Part shown: positions 13,543 through 27,830 of the stretch, in pieces
Position numbering within the stretch: position 1 is the first letter of the stretch
How the letters are laid out: the number at the start of each line of letters is the position of its first letter
Assembly (NCBI RefSeq): GCF_020882245.1
Contig: NC_083597.1
Coordinates: 84,484,152-84,548,151 of the forward strand
Length of the DNA stretch: 64,000 bases
From: Rhopalosiphum padi
Taxonomy: Eukaryota; Arthropoda; Insecta; Hemiptera; Aphididae
Direction of reading: 5' to 3'
Notes under the pieces: generated by a model
What the model was told of the DNA's origin: nothing
The model's database searches: none
What the model saw: the letters and a program-made list of their open reading frames with translations, nothing else
Made by a program: the position numbers and the translations under genes

Positions 13543-16500
13543 TTATTTAGCTGCATAATGTTGAATAAATCTTGCAGATGGATCTTTAACTTTAGTCCAC
13601 ATGGGCATCCAAAAGTAAGGCATGAATTTAGAAGATAATCCTTCGTAATGTTTTTCGAACATGTCCCTAAAAATCAGACATTTAAAAAGTTTAGCTTGTA
13701 TACAAATACATCATTGTAATACGCATTTACTCCTTATCTTAGTTAAATTGTTTTTATCATATATTAAATGTAGTAGTCCTAAAAAAATAATTAAATTTTA
13801 ACACGGGTAATTTAAAAAAATTTAATTTTCATAATAATGTGTCAATGTCAAACGTATATAATTTGGCTTGGTAAAAGAAAATAAGCGTTGCACATTGAAG
13901 AAATTACTATCATTATGTAAAATATTAAAATGTACATTAAATACACAATAAGAGTATTTTATTTATATTTTAAATAGTGTAATATTATATACTGTGTAAA
14001 CGGAGTATATAAATTGAGTACCTTTAATCTACTCGTATGTACTTACCTATAGTACAGCGATTCTTTTGAATTCGGAGGGCAATGTTGATATTTTGTTGCT
14101 GCTAATTTTAAATCTTCGTCCGAGTATTTTGGCTCGATCCATTCTTGGATAATATTAAACAATGATTTTTTGACAGTTGTAACTCCATCGCTGTAATCAT
14201 ATTACAAGCTTATTAATTATTTTAAAAGGAATAAAAAAAAACTTTTTCGCATACAATTATAGTAATATTGAATGATTTAAAAAGAAAAAATAGAAAGTGA
14301 CTTTTTATAGAATTAAAAATCGTTTATATTATAAGATACTGAATAATGAGTGTATATTTTTTTAAATTAGATCAATATTCAGGGTATCAAAGTTAAATAT
14401 AATTTATATCATTAAATACCATCCAGAGATCCCCTATTAATATTGTATATACGCTTAGGAAATATTATGTCGATTAATTTTACCCTCTAAAGTCTAAATC
14501 ATGAAAAAATTATAAATAAAAATGTGGAAAATTCAATCTTTATATAGGTACTCGTAGATCTATTTCACGTCTATTTTCAGAATTATATCACATTACTAGA
14601 TTAATTAAAAGATTAGAATGGAAACATCAAACATGTCTTAATTCCTATGATATACCTACGTGAATCTGACAAAGACAAAAAATTACCACTTTTGAACTCT
14701 AATTAAAAGATTATTAATTTTTTGATATAAAATATTTTCTAAAATCTATCATATTTTCACACATTGTTTAAACATTGTCACATTGACAGTCGACGGATAC
14801 TGATTAGTGATTACATAATAACTATAGTATCATACTAATGTTATGATATATCTATATCAAGATACCTTATAGGTAACAAATGTACCGTAATCTATATGAA
14901 TTTTAAATGAACACTGTAATACTGTTTAAAAAAACTCAATGACTTGACGCTCGTAACTAGACGTGACTTATAGACTGTAACACGAACACCACCTATATAA
15001 TTGAATCACCGATATAAAATAATATATTTATGATATTTATACATATATTATAATATATGTAGGTATGATATAAGTGGTGAATTCAAAGAAGTGACGGATA
15101 GATAACCACTCCCTCTTAGTTATTAGATTTTGGTTTTTATATGTTTATAACTGTATCGATATATACTCTTAATACAATTTTCAACATCATTAATTAAAAT
15201 ACAGAACTAATAGGTACATGATATTACTAAAAATAAATCAAGGCGATTAATTTTGAGGAAAGCCCTTCGTTTCAAATATTATTGAGAATCTTATTTAAAC
15301 AATTTAATCACCCCCTTCCCTAAGTCGAGCTTTAGATACGTCACTGATGCCTACAATTCCGGTTTACATGATAGTGATGGACTGATGGTACTCCTTCATT
15401 TCGTTTTCAAAATCCAGAGTAGACGATAGTATAGTCTGTTAGTCTGTAGGATATATGTATACACTATAAAAGTTATAGATATTTGGAAATAATTACATAT
15501 AATAATTTTTCGATATTTTAGTGAAAAATGTACTGTTTACTGTTACTCCTATCTTAGATTTTATTTTTATGTAATACTATTCGAAACTGATATCAGTGCT
15601 ACCTTACATTCATAATTTTTATTTCTTATTTATATTTACCACTAATTGTAAGTCTGTTTAATAGATACATAACGAGATACGCATTTATTTTACTTGAAAA
15701 AAACGTATACTTACATTCTACATAAAAGGTAGGTAATAAGTAATAACTTACTATTATTATAATTTATAGACTTATAGTTAAGTAATAATACTTATATTAT
15801 ACCTGAACGCTTCTTTGTGCCTCCACAATACTTCGTTTGGCAAAAGACCTGTTCCGTCAAACGCCGAGCGGAGGAGGTGTTTTTCGATTTGATTTTGTGG
15901 TTGTCTCATCGTCTTGGGGAGGCTCAAGAAATACTGAGTAAAACGCAAGTCTAGGAAAGGCACCCTCAACTCAAGTCTGAAAATTTCAATTGGCAGATGG
16001 AGTCAATTACGTATTTAATGGTTATTATTTTTTTTTTTAATAAATATTTAACGTTATAAAGGTAAGTGCTTATAATAAGGAATATTAGGTATCTGTATAG
16101 AAGATATACAAACCCGTGTGCGGCCGTTGTTCTGTCGGCGCGCAAACCATCGTACATGAATATATCACCCAGCAACCTAAGACTCTCGTTGTGCGCGTGG
16201 TCTGGTGTGGGTGCGTCCCTGAAGTAAATGTAACCTTGTGCCACCTCATCAGCACCTTCACCACTGCACAGGACCACTGTATCCGTATTTTGGCTTATGT
16301 ATTGTGACACCAGGTACATTCCTGTAAAAATTAATTTTAAGCATATTACGATGTTATGTATATTAGGTTTTATCGGGTTAGCTATAAGTAGGTGCGGCGT
16401 GTGAGGTATTTTGATACAATAGTTGATGATTTTTTATTATTACCACACGATGCTCTAATTGTCGTGATGTCTGCAGTTTCCAATGTGTGTATCACTTTAT

Positions 16501-19500
16501 CGAGTACGCTCAGCACATCTTCGGCGGTAAAGAGCACCTCGTGGTGTTCCGAACCTATGTGTTTAGCCACTTGTCTTGCCGCCAATATATCCGGACTGTC
16601 CGCCATCCCAACCGAAAATGTCTATTTGCAACAAAATATTAAGTAGGTTCTTTTGTTATGATAACAATTTTTTATTTACCTGAATTGGGTACGGGAGACC
16701 TTTTTCTTTTGACAGCTTAACCAATATAGCAGCTATTAAACTAGAATCTAACCCTCCAGACAATAAACAACCAATACGACGATTCGACATCATTCTCTTT
16801 TCAACAGCTTGTGTTAATAAATTACGAATATTAGCATGGATATTTTCTTTAGCCAAGCCTATAATATAATTTTATATTAATATTGTATCAAAATAGTCTA
16901 CAAAAAGTAAAAAAATATTTGTTAAACGTACCTTCTTCCAACGGTACTGGTGGCAAAATAGGTTCCTCGATTTTAAAAAAACGATTCAATGAAACTAACT
17001 CCAGTTTTCCGCCAGGCAAAATGTTATACTCAGCCATATGACCTGGGGGGAAAGGCTTCATTTCCCATTCTGTCAGTCCAAGTTCATCAATCAAACATGT
17101 CAAACCTGCGAATAAATATCAAATTTTTTATTGTGTTATCATATTAAATTCTGAAATTATACTTAAAAAGTAATCGAATTTTATTAACAAATCAATTAAT
17201 TAACCGATCGTGTAAATAATACTTTAAAAATTAAAATAAATAAATAAATCTTATGAAAAATGATCAAATGTCGAAAAACGTGAGTAGAGTTGTAAATTTG
17301 TAATTACTAATTTTAAGAATATTTACAATATAAGTCATCAAATGTATTTTGTGAAACTTTTTTAACTAACATTCAATGATTAGCAAAGATCAGAGATTTA
17401 GACATTCCAATATTTTAATGATAAACACTATATATCAATTAATAACATATCACCTTGTTTCTTATATAATAAACTAATAACAAGCGATATATGCGTAAGT
17501 ATTATATAATAATTTTTACTATTGTATAATGTACAAATTGTACCATATAAATAAAAGAAAAGTGAAAAGTAATTTAAAAAAATATCATTTAAAAATTATT
17601 TTTTGAATTTAATTTATTTTGTTTTGTAAAACATTTTCTATTTTTATTTATTATAAATATTTAGTTTTTTTATTAGTTTGTTTATATTTAAAAAGTTTAT
17701 TGATATAACATTTCTAAATTTAATTTAAGTAAAATTATAGTTTATTAATTATTAATATTTAACCATAGTAAACTATTATAATTGGTTAATTATTAATTAC
17801 AATTTTAAAAGATAGAATAAAATATAAATTAATAGAAAAATGGGTTAGATAATATGATTTATTGACCTTAAAGTGTTATAGGTTAGACTTATAAGTAGTA
17901 TTATACATATAGCGATTTCACTTCAAAATAATTAATTTTCAAGAATGATTTTTAATAACTATGTGTCTCATTAAAAGAGCGATTGATAAAGTTAACATTA
18001 TAACTTAATATAGGTAGCTGTATTACTTTACAACGGAATTATATTAGTTTTTGTTCCACATCAAAAAGTGATGAAATAATGATCTTGATATCATTAGATT
18101 GAAAATCATAATTAATAACCGATATTACTAATTGTACCTACAACTATATTTTTAAAATTTAAAATAAGTATAAATTACATTTGAATACTAGTTCAATAAT
18201 TTTATTCTCGAGTCTCTTTAACGACTATAAAGAATTAGTATTAAACATTATAATAATCAGTAATTTATATCATTAAATTTACATACATATTTGTTGTTTT
18301 TCATATTTATTTATATTGTACATTTATATTTATGAGTGTTTAAATGTATAGAATAACTTAAATAAAATTTTAAAATTTGATTAAATTAATTCTGAGTACG
18401 TGATATTTTTTTTTAATTTATGAATTAATCGTTCAAAAAAATCGTTCTTTGAAAAATATTAATTGGCAATCTTTCTTTATACATACTGCAATACAACATA
18501 ATGAATAAAATGATTCTTATATTATGTAGTATAGTTAAATAAAAAAAAGCACAGGACATTTTAACATATTATATATTAAATCAATGACGATTACCTTTTG
18601 CTTCAGAAGATATTCCCAAAATACCATTGCTGGATGATAGATAAAATAATGGCCTCACTCCATATGGATCTCTTGCAACGAATACTTTTTTTTTTAGCGA
18701 ATCAATCAAACAAAACGCATATTCGGCATCTAATTGTTTCAATGTTTCTTCAATACCAAAACTTCCATATAGTTGTAGTACACTCTCTACATCACATTGC
18801 GTTTCATAATTGAAACCGTGTTTTTCTCCAAGCTATTGAATAATTGTACAAAATAAATATAAATTGAATTAATTATTTATATGATAAAACCAAAAACAAA
18901 ATGGAAATTTAAATATTAAAACAAACATTAGAAACAACATTAATTATTATATTAAGTTATTTATTAGACATACATTTTTAAAATATCGAAAATTTGTCAC
19001 AAGTTTTTCTTCTAATATTGTTATTGTCTAGCTATTTATTTTTTCTACCTTAAAGATTTTTTTAATTATTTACCTTTATAAACTTAAACAGCTTTATTAT
19101 TTATTTAGATAAATAATTTAACTTAATATTAGCTTGAACTTTTTTGTGGTTAAAATAAAATTAAAACGATGATAAACGATAATAGACATATGGTTAAACA
19201 GCCAAATAAATGTATATTAGGTATACCTAATATACATATTTTAACGATAATTTTAATATTTTTCAATCCACTAAAACTTATTTTTAATTTAAATAATATG
19301 TAATTAAAAAAACGTATTGACCACTTTAACTCACTAAAAATTATAAATAATAAAATCAATGCTTGTAGTATAAATTTTTTAAATTAAAAATTAAATATAT
19401 TAATATATGTTAATAAAATAATTTAAATTTAAATTTTGAATGCTTAATTATATTATTTTTCTATGTCTTCTAAATTATTAAATTATTTACTTGTTTCCAA

Positions 19501-19813
19501 TTGAAAATTTCTCCATTGCAAATCATTGATACAAATGGAAATTTGTGCAATTTCATTGGTTGCATTCCGTAAAGGCTATCAATAATTGCCAGACGATGAA
19601 ATCCAAGACAGACATTCTGAACAAATACATTTCGTTAATTTTCAATAAAATATTATTATAAAATTAAAATTTTTTTTCTATTATTACTTTCACTTTTAAA
19701 TCATATTCCAATCTCCATGCGTCTGGGCCTCTATGTTGAATCTTTGAAAACGTCTTGTCATATTTAGAAATTGAATGCACATCGATACCAAAAAGTGCCC
19801 AAATTCCACACAT
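13543..19813 (-). CDS. AsnS: Asparagine synthetase (glutamine-hydrolysing), 10 exons
   Basis: This enzyme makes asparagine from aspartate, ATP and glutamine in the cytosol. Exons in order of translation are 19813-19688, 19616-19491, 18832-18595, 17105-16932, 16858-16680, 16621-16444, 16321-16114, 15976-15803, 14190-14047 and 13666-13543. All borders are GT/AG and in phase, giving 556 residues, close to the family length of about 560. The protein starts MCGIWALFG, so Cys2 is free to act as the N-terminal glutaminase nucleophile, and RGPDAW follows. The synthetase domain has the ATP PP-loop SGGLDSS, then [34 protein letters not shown] and WRHKEAF, in family order. All key motifs are intact. A possible untranslated first exon ends at 22101. 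I see no break or sign of transfer. Confidence 0.97.
19210..19237. repeat. Perfect 28-bp palindrome in AsnS intron
   Basis: The left half ATGTATATTAGGTA is followed directly by its reverse complement TACCTAATATACAT. It lies in the intron between exons 2 and 3 of asparagine synthetase. It could be the relic of a foldback element. No function is evident. Confidence 0.6.
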
Positions 19814-22800
19814 AATTACACCCTTAATAAATATTACACCGAAAAAATTTTATTTTTATTTGTTTTTACTCTTACGAATGTTCTCTGCCAACAGAAACTG
19901 AGTGACTGCCGGATTGTCTTATATTTAGTCTACTCGCGCTCAGTCAGCGATAGATGTGTACAAAATCATGTGGCATTGACATTGAACACTTCTCTGAATA
20001 AAACGCTCACTCTTTTTTTAATTGGCACTTTTATTTTACAACAATTTAGTTATCAAACATTTTTTTTATTTATTAACATATAAATTCATCAATATATTAT
20101 TATGTAAATAATATGGTAATTATATAGGTACAGATAATATATTATGTTATTAATATTTAAATAACACTTTTTTTTATTCCTATTATCATAGTTGTTTTTT
20201 TTTTTATAAAATTTACTATAAATAACAAGCATTTAATTAATTTTAGTTATAATAAACATAATTTAATAGAATATAATATATTATTTTTAATAAATATAAT
20301 TTAATATAATATAATGCCTATTCATTTTTAATACTTTGTGTATAAAAAAACAAATTTGTTGCTCTCCCAAATAATACTTAATATGCAAAATAGATAGTTT
20401 ATCTTGACTACTGCGTAGTACGTGTAAATTATTTCTTGATGTTGACATTTAGTAAATAATACAAACAACTAAGGTGACAGGTACTGTAATGCTTACTATT
20501 AAATGTATACAATATTCAACAATACATTAGTTTTTTTTTAATTTCAAACTTGAATTAATTGGATATACCATAAACGATCATTATTATTGTAGATATAAAA
20601 TAATTCAATGTGTAGGTACTAATAATAATGAATTAGGTAACCCTTAATATATACATATTTATAATAATATGTAGATACCTATTTAGTATACATACTTACT
20701 ATTAAAATAAAATAATTGATTAGAAAATACGGTCGATGTTATTTTAATTTGGATGGTGTTTTTATAAATAATAGGTATTGATTGATTTTATAATAAATGT
20801 ATTTTAAAATATAAAAATATTTTTAGGCTTCATTTAGTGCAATTAAAATTTATATACTTCAAAGTATATCTTAGTTTCGAGAAACCATGCTCGAGGCTTA
20901 TACAATAATACTATTTGAGTGACGGAATGAGTTTGAAAAGTTTTTTAAGTGATTGAAAATGTTAGCTAGATAAAGTTAATTTATAAACTGTACTTTCTTT
21001 AGAAATTGAAAATTTTTATTGCCACTATAAATGTAGTGTGGATGTTCGTGAAATTAGTATTTCGACATTTTCCGATCGATTCAAAAAAAAAATATTTTGT
21101 AAATTAATAAAAAAAAATGCAGCATATGGTTTAAAATTTTGAAAATTTTATTTTTTATTTTATGTCAAATATTATTGCGCAACATTTTGAGACCATTAAT
21201 GAGGGACTGCATGAACTTTGGAGTGGTGGCAACATTTAGGAGAATTGGTTTTGTTATAACTATTTGCAATTTAATTGCAAAATATTGGCACATTTTTTTA
21301 ATCAATGAGCTATTGTCGGCTGCCAACTTACGGACATGTAGTATGAAGATATTAAGAATACATTTGGTGAAATGGATAATGATTTCGAAAAATTTACTAT
21401 AATAATATTTATATATTATACTTTAGATTTAGGGGTGGGTTTTATGTCCTTCATATTGATTTATTTACTGTATTCTATACTTTTATTCGGTATGATAATA
21501 TTAATTTAGTAGAGACCTATACAGCACCGGGTGCGCTCTTCCATACCACTATTAGTTTGTAAGTTCTGGCTATGTTACTGTTCTTAAAACTACCATAAGT
21601 ACTAATATAAAAACATATATTTGATTTTTGATTTAACTTTGTTAGCACTAAAATACCAAATAGTTATGTATGAAACAAATATTTAAAATAATTAATAAGA
21701 TAATTATTCATGATTTATTATTATTAAATTATTTTTATAACATTTTGTTTTGATTATACTAATTTTTGTAATTAAATTTGCTTAATACATAGTAATTTTA
21801 ATTAAATACTAAAAACCTAACTAGTAGCTGTACCTAATATGATTATTTTTCAATAAGTTACCCAAATAATAAACATAATAGTGTTTACTGTAATAATATA
21901 TAGAATACAATTTTAAATGACAAAAGTTCGTTTTACTTAAATATATACAGATGATTGAGTGATTGTTATATTACTTATATTAGTACGTCGTACAATTTAT
22001 AATTGATATATATCATTATATATTTGTGTAATTTATAAAAATGTTTATATACGAAAATTATATTTTGAAACTACATTGTTTTCTATAATTTTATACTTAC
22101 CAGATAGAAAAAGCAAACCACGTTAATTTATCGACTATAGCAAAAATGTAATGAGCTCAAGCGGTCGAACATTCTATGGTCACGATGAGGCACAGTAAGT
22201 ATATACTATAATATAGTAAACATGAATTACCCCAATGAATTTAGGGTAGAGCATATTTACTTAACATATGGAAAAACAAGTCCCTCCCCTACACCATATA
22301 CTAACTATGAAACAGCGTTCATAGTAATGTATATTGTCATTTGTCACAGTGTATACAAACTACAAACAAAAATGAGTCATCAATAAAAAGGAATCCAAAC
22401 ATTCATCTAATATCCACATTCCTATAATTGTATACCTACACCATTGTAAAAGCAATATATTTTTACTTCACTCGAGACTACAGAAATTCTTGACTGAGCT
22501 CTAATATATACGCAGTGGACACTTTCAGACTTGTAAAAACATAGTATAGTATTTACAGTTGCTCTGTTTTTTGGTTTATCTATAAATAGTATAAAGGACA
22601 ACGTTTTTAATTTGATTTTTAAATATAAACCTCAATTTTTAAGAAAACATAGTTGGAGCAGAATAATTCTTCAATTTTATGTAATATTTATAAGTATATA
22701 ATTCATTAATAATCAATAATCAACATAATTTTTATAATACTATGAAATATTATAATTCACAGTTTCCATGATTATTTTTAGTATTATAATAATTTTTAAC

Positions 22801-25096
22801 TATATTATTTATGAAAAATACTTAAAACTGTATAATATTTTGCAAACTAATTTTATTACATTAATTTAAAAACAGAAAAAAATTTATAATTAAATCAATG
22901 ATAAATCAATAAAGTGTTACTAATGGATGTTTGTTTAATCAACCCTGTCATGTCAACTCCCATCCATAGCATATAAGCTTTTTTGTATCTTCTTATGTAT
23001 AGATCAATTATTTCAAATAAAAATATTAAAAAAATAAATAAATAAATAATTTATTTAAAAACCAGTTATATTAATTGACAGTAAAATGAATAAATATTAT
23101 AACCTAATAGTATAATGGTCAAAAAGATATGTTATTACTTATTACGCTGAACCAAATTTGAATAAATTAATATGTATTTCTAGATTATAAAATATAAAAA
23201 TATTATTTCATATATTTAAAATGAATATTAATATAGTATGTATATATTCTTATTAGGAAATATATTTGGTTTTTTGGGAATTTTGACAAAATAAACATAA
23301 AAAATAAGAAATTCAAAGAATTTCAGACATTTGGTAGCGTTACGAGCCGATAGATCATTGCCGTATAGGTACCTAAAATTTAAGATTAAACGTCACTTAG
23401 ATTTTAATCATTCACTATGTGAGATCTGATCTCAAAACCAAAACGTACACCAGGACCGACTATAAGTGATTTCTTATATTTTTTATTGATATCTAAACAT
23501 TTGAAATAACACACATATCTGCATGTATGTAATAGTGTAAAGTGTGAATGTATGTTATATCATATATTAAGTACGTTAAATTGTGTAATGCCCGTAGATT
23601 AGGACACTATGTTTTTAAAATCAATAATATACATTAAGGTTAAAATATCTTGAGTTTCATAAAACTTGTTTTTAATTCAAAATTTATTGAGAATGCCCAT
23701 GTATGAGACTCCTATTGGTGTTATCAGTATATTAATAAATTAGTATAGGTATGTTGTGAAAAAAGTATGTACCCATAGTAATATCGAAAATACAAGTCAT
23801 CAATATATCACCCAAATTAATGTAAAATGTACTGTAGGAACATATTTATTGTTGATTTTTTTCTTTTCGGGTATGTCATATAATTATATACTACTTTTGA
23901 ATATTTTGTTCGAAAATTAAATGGTATACCATCATTTTACTGTAATTTCTTTTTATTTATAAAAATTATACATTTTGTTAAATTACAAATAATTTATATT
24001 AATATTAATTAGTATGTAAAATATACATACTTTAGTGTACTTATTCAGTAACAATAAAATATCTATTTATCTAAAATCCAAATACTGAAATACGACTCAT
24101 CAACGCTCAGACCAATCTGCTAGACTTAGAAAATCGAAATTTAAATAGTGTAGTTCCGCTAGTGCTCTAGAATCTAGAGTCTAGATGTACAATAAGAAGG
24201 GATATAAAAAAATATCACATTTTAAAAACGAGCTCACACAGAAGTTTTTTGTTTAAGAAAACGGAAATCGAATATTTTTCTTGTTAAAATATTTATGTTA
24301 GCCATTGGTTACAAAAAATATTATAGTTAAATTATATTTTATCTTAAAGTTATTAATATTGATCTTTAGATATATCATCGGCAACTATAAGGCCATTCAT
24401 ATTAAGTAGAAATCCACAATTTTAGACCAGTTTGCATAAAATTAGGCTACATTTTATTTTTACTTTTTACTTTTCGACCCATTGTTATTAAATATAGTTA
24501 CGATAACTTACTTACTTACGAAAAAGTAAAAACTATCATTTTTTTTATTAATAATTATATTGTTGCTATTAGTTATAATAAATAAAATAGTTTTAATGAA
24601 TGATATAATTTATAATTATATATCAGTATTTTTATACTTGGTTAAAACGATCAAAATAACATGCAGTACTACAAATATGTGCAGTTTACATGTAACGAAG
24701 TTTAAGAAGAGATAAATCCACGAGTATTTAATTTTTCGTGAGCAACTTAAATATCACAAATCTATACGTAACTGAAAAATATTTTTATTAAAATTTATTA
24801 ACTAACCTAACCTAAGTATCTAAGGTTATTAGTTTATAAATAATTACAACAAAATAAGAAAATTAATTTTGTCAAAAACTAGTTTTACATAAAAATTCTC
24901 GTTTTTCCTATTATTTTAAAACTACTGGGAATTTTTAAATTTTGTAAAATCAATGCACTCTTCTTTCCGGCGCAGAATCTAAAACGGCATTTTCGATAGA
25001 AAAATATTCATTACTACAATAGGTATAATAAATAGCTTGTTGATAAATATTATTAATCGGATAGATACCAAATAAAAGTCTATATGCTAATCTATT

Positions 25097-25114
25097 CTAA
25101 CCTAACCTAACCTA
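25097..25114. repeat. Short interstitial (CCTAA)n run
   Basis: CTAACCTAACCTAACCTA is three and a half units of CCTAA, the complement of the insect telomere repeat TTAGG. Shorter relatives occur at 24802-24815 and near 46437. At this length chance or a degenerate insertion is as likely as a telomeric origin. Confidence 0.5.
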
Positions 25115-27682
25115 TAAGTACTAATTATCAACTAATATAATCATTTTGCTCTTCATAACACCATCACAATAATATGTTTTGATCTATTCAAACGGGATGG
25201 GTTTTTGATTAATGAATAATGAGCCTAATAACCTATAAACATTTTTTACCTACTATCAATAATAATTATTATTCGAATTCAATATAAAAATAACATAATA
25301 TATTTTGATTATATCGAGTAGTGAGTTCTGACGTATTGAAAATGCATAACAAATATTATTCATGCATAATAAAATTGTGTAAGTATCTATAATACATAAT
25401 TTGTCTAGGACAATTTTAAGATTAAAGTTATTTTGTTAACCTTATGACTATAGATTATTTTGAACGTCAGAAATTATTAAATGTTTTCCAAAATATTTTT
25501 AAATATTACAGCTATACGTAGGTAAGAGGTAACTATTATACACTAGTACACTATTGTTATGATAATTTGTCTGACGTATGACGTAGGTACCTATTTGATA
25601 TTTATAAAATAAATGATTTTGATATATTATCGTACTATCGTGTGTACCGTGTATCATTTTCTTTAACTTAAACACAACGAAACATTGACGTTTATTATTA
25701 TTCAAAATGTTACTAATATTATATACGAAAATATCGAGGTTATAATGTTATATTTTTATCCGTGTCCTTATTATATTAACATTAGCATGTTTCAATTGCG
25801 AAAATGATTAATTAGTCAATATTATTATAAGTAATTTATAACTATTATTAATTGTGACGTTTAGTTGAACTATCTATGTCTACTAGTCTACTGCAATTAA
25901 TTTTTTAATATATTTTAACGTTCATTAGATTAATACATCTACCTGATACCTATAGTCCAAACAGTAGGACAGCGCCCTATTGGATTTTAAGAGTACCTAT
26001 TATAATATTAGTTTTATTAGTATTATTATATATTTATATTTATAGTAATTTAATTTATAAATCATATTATATAATACTTTACTAATTTATTATTTATATA
26101 TATTTATTCTGAGCAGATCAGTAAACATTTTTTTTTTTACAACGATTTTTATTGGAATAACTGCATGATTCCTCATCAAGACTTTAAAAAACCATTATTA
26201 ACGTTAAGTCACATTTTTATGAACGATTAAACTTTTAATTTTGACGAATTGAATATTCAAACACATGTAATGATAATGATAATGACTAAGACATACAATA
26301 ATGATTCGTTGTTAATAAAAAAAAGCTGGGAAATTGAATACTAGACCCTACTTAAGTTTTTCTTATAACAATTTAAAAATATTAAAAATACATGAGCACA
26401 ATTTATTGTTTTATAGATATTTTTTAAGTTCAATACCAACTGAATATAAGATGTTTTAACAAAAAATAACGATTTCAGATGCTATTTTTTATTGTCTATA
26501 AACTATGACATTTAAAAAATATTTAGATTATTTTTAAGCTAACCATTAACTTATTTACACCATACATTATTCTGTACTCTGCAGTATAAATCGATTTATA
26601 CATTAATAATAAATAAAAACTAATGATATTACATGAAACATTATTTTAATGCATAATAATATTAGTTATTATAATATTATAATGTATATAATTTGTTTTG
26701 AAAAAAATAATTTAACATATTCAAAAATAAATTACTAAGAACAATATAAATAAATAATATAATAAAATGTCAATAATAATTTTGCATTTAACACATCCAT
26801 AACAATGTAGTGCTCATTACTCAAACAACTAAACAAGGTGTAGTTACTAATTAATAATTATAAGTTATAACTGGACTTTTATTTATAATGCAAATAATAA
26901 TATAGATAATAATATAGTATATTAGTTATTTTGGGCTAACCTAACCCTGTTGGCCCAAAAATGACTTTTTGCTTTCTCCCAAGAATATTATAGCACTTTT
27001 TGACCTCACATTTTTATAAAATACGACGAGTAAAAAATACAATATAAAACAGGAATGATTAGATAGTATGATTTTATTAAATCAATAGCATTTAATTATT
27101 AAAAATTATAAATTTAATAACTATAATTTGACGATTTACATTTTATAATATTTTTAACTCGTATCTATATACTCTTTTTTATTCTTAACATTAGATTGTA
27201 ATAAACTAATAAATGACAAATACTTACAAATGTACAAATACATAATATATTTTTGGAAAATAATAAAAGCCAGTCAAAAACTGCTATAATATTCTTGGGC
27301 GAAAAGGTAAATTAGTTTTAAAATATTTGGGCGAAAATAGTCTCGCCCGTTTTTATCATTTATCATCTAGTAATATTGTTTATATGTTTATTACTCTTAG
27401 TATCAAATTAAAATTAAAATACTTTTTTACCATCAAGGCTCCAAATACGTATTTGTATGTACTTAGCAAACTATATTATATGCCGACTTATACAAATATG
27501 TCTACACCAGACTATATATAATTTTAGAAAATATTTTTTTCACCAACCACATAATCAAAAATAACTTTCTGCTTCTTAGGATGACAAATGTTAATGTTAG
27601 TAACGTAATAATTTAATTTGTTTATTTACTCGCCGATTTGGCAAATGTTATGTTTGCGTCATAATATTTGTATATTCTAAAC

Positions 27683-27830
27683 CAGAGGTTCCCAACCTTT
27701 TTTGACTCACGGCACCCTTAGTCGTTTTTTAAAAATCCAGAGGCACCCTATGCCCTATGGCCTATAGACTAATAATATATTATTTTAAATAATTTCGCAG
27801 CACTCTGGTCGGGAATCTTTTTTATAGATG
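27683..27830. mobile_element. hAT 5' terminus fragment
   Basis: The sequence CAGAGGTTCCCAACCTTTTT at 27683 has the form of a hAT terminus, followed by a 'cggcaccc...aggcaccct' block often seen inside the ends of such elements. I did not find the opposite end, so the size is unknown and the end coordinate is arbitrary. Confidence 0.45.

Noticed and set aside
16116..16646. Plus-strand open frames
   Set aside because: They are antisense shadows of asparagine synthetase exons 6 and 7.
21160..21410. Faintly protein-like frame (ETINEGLHELWSG, GEMDNDFEKF)
   Set aside because: It has several in-frame stops, no splice borders and no family I can name. It may be a pseudogene scrap, but I cannot support it.
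25097..25114. A true telomere or chromosome end
   Set aside because: There are only about three and a half CCTAA units, within ordinary AT-rich DNA on both sides.
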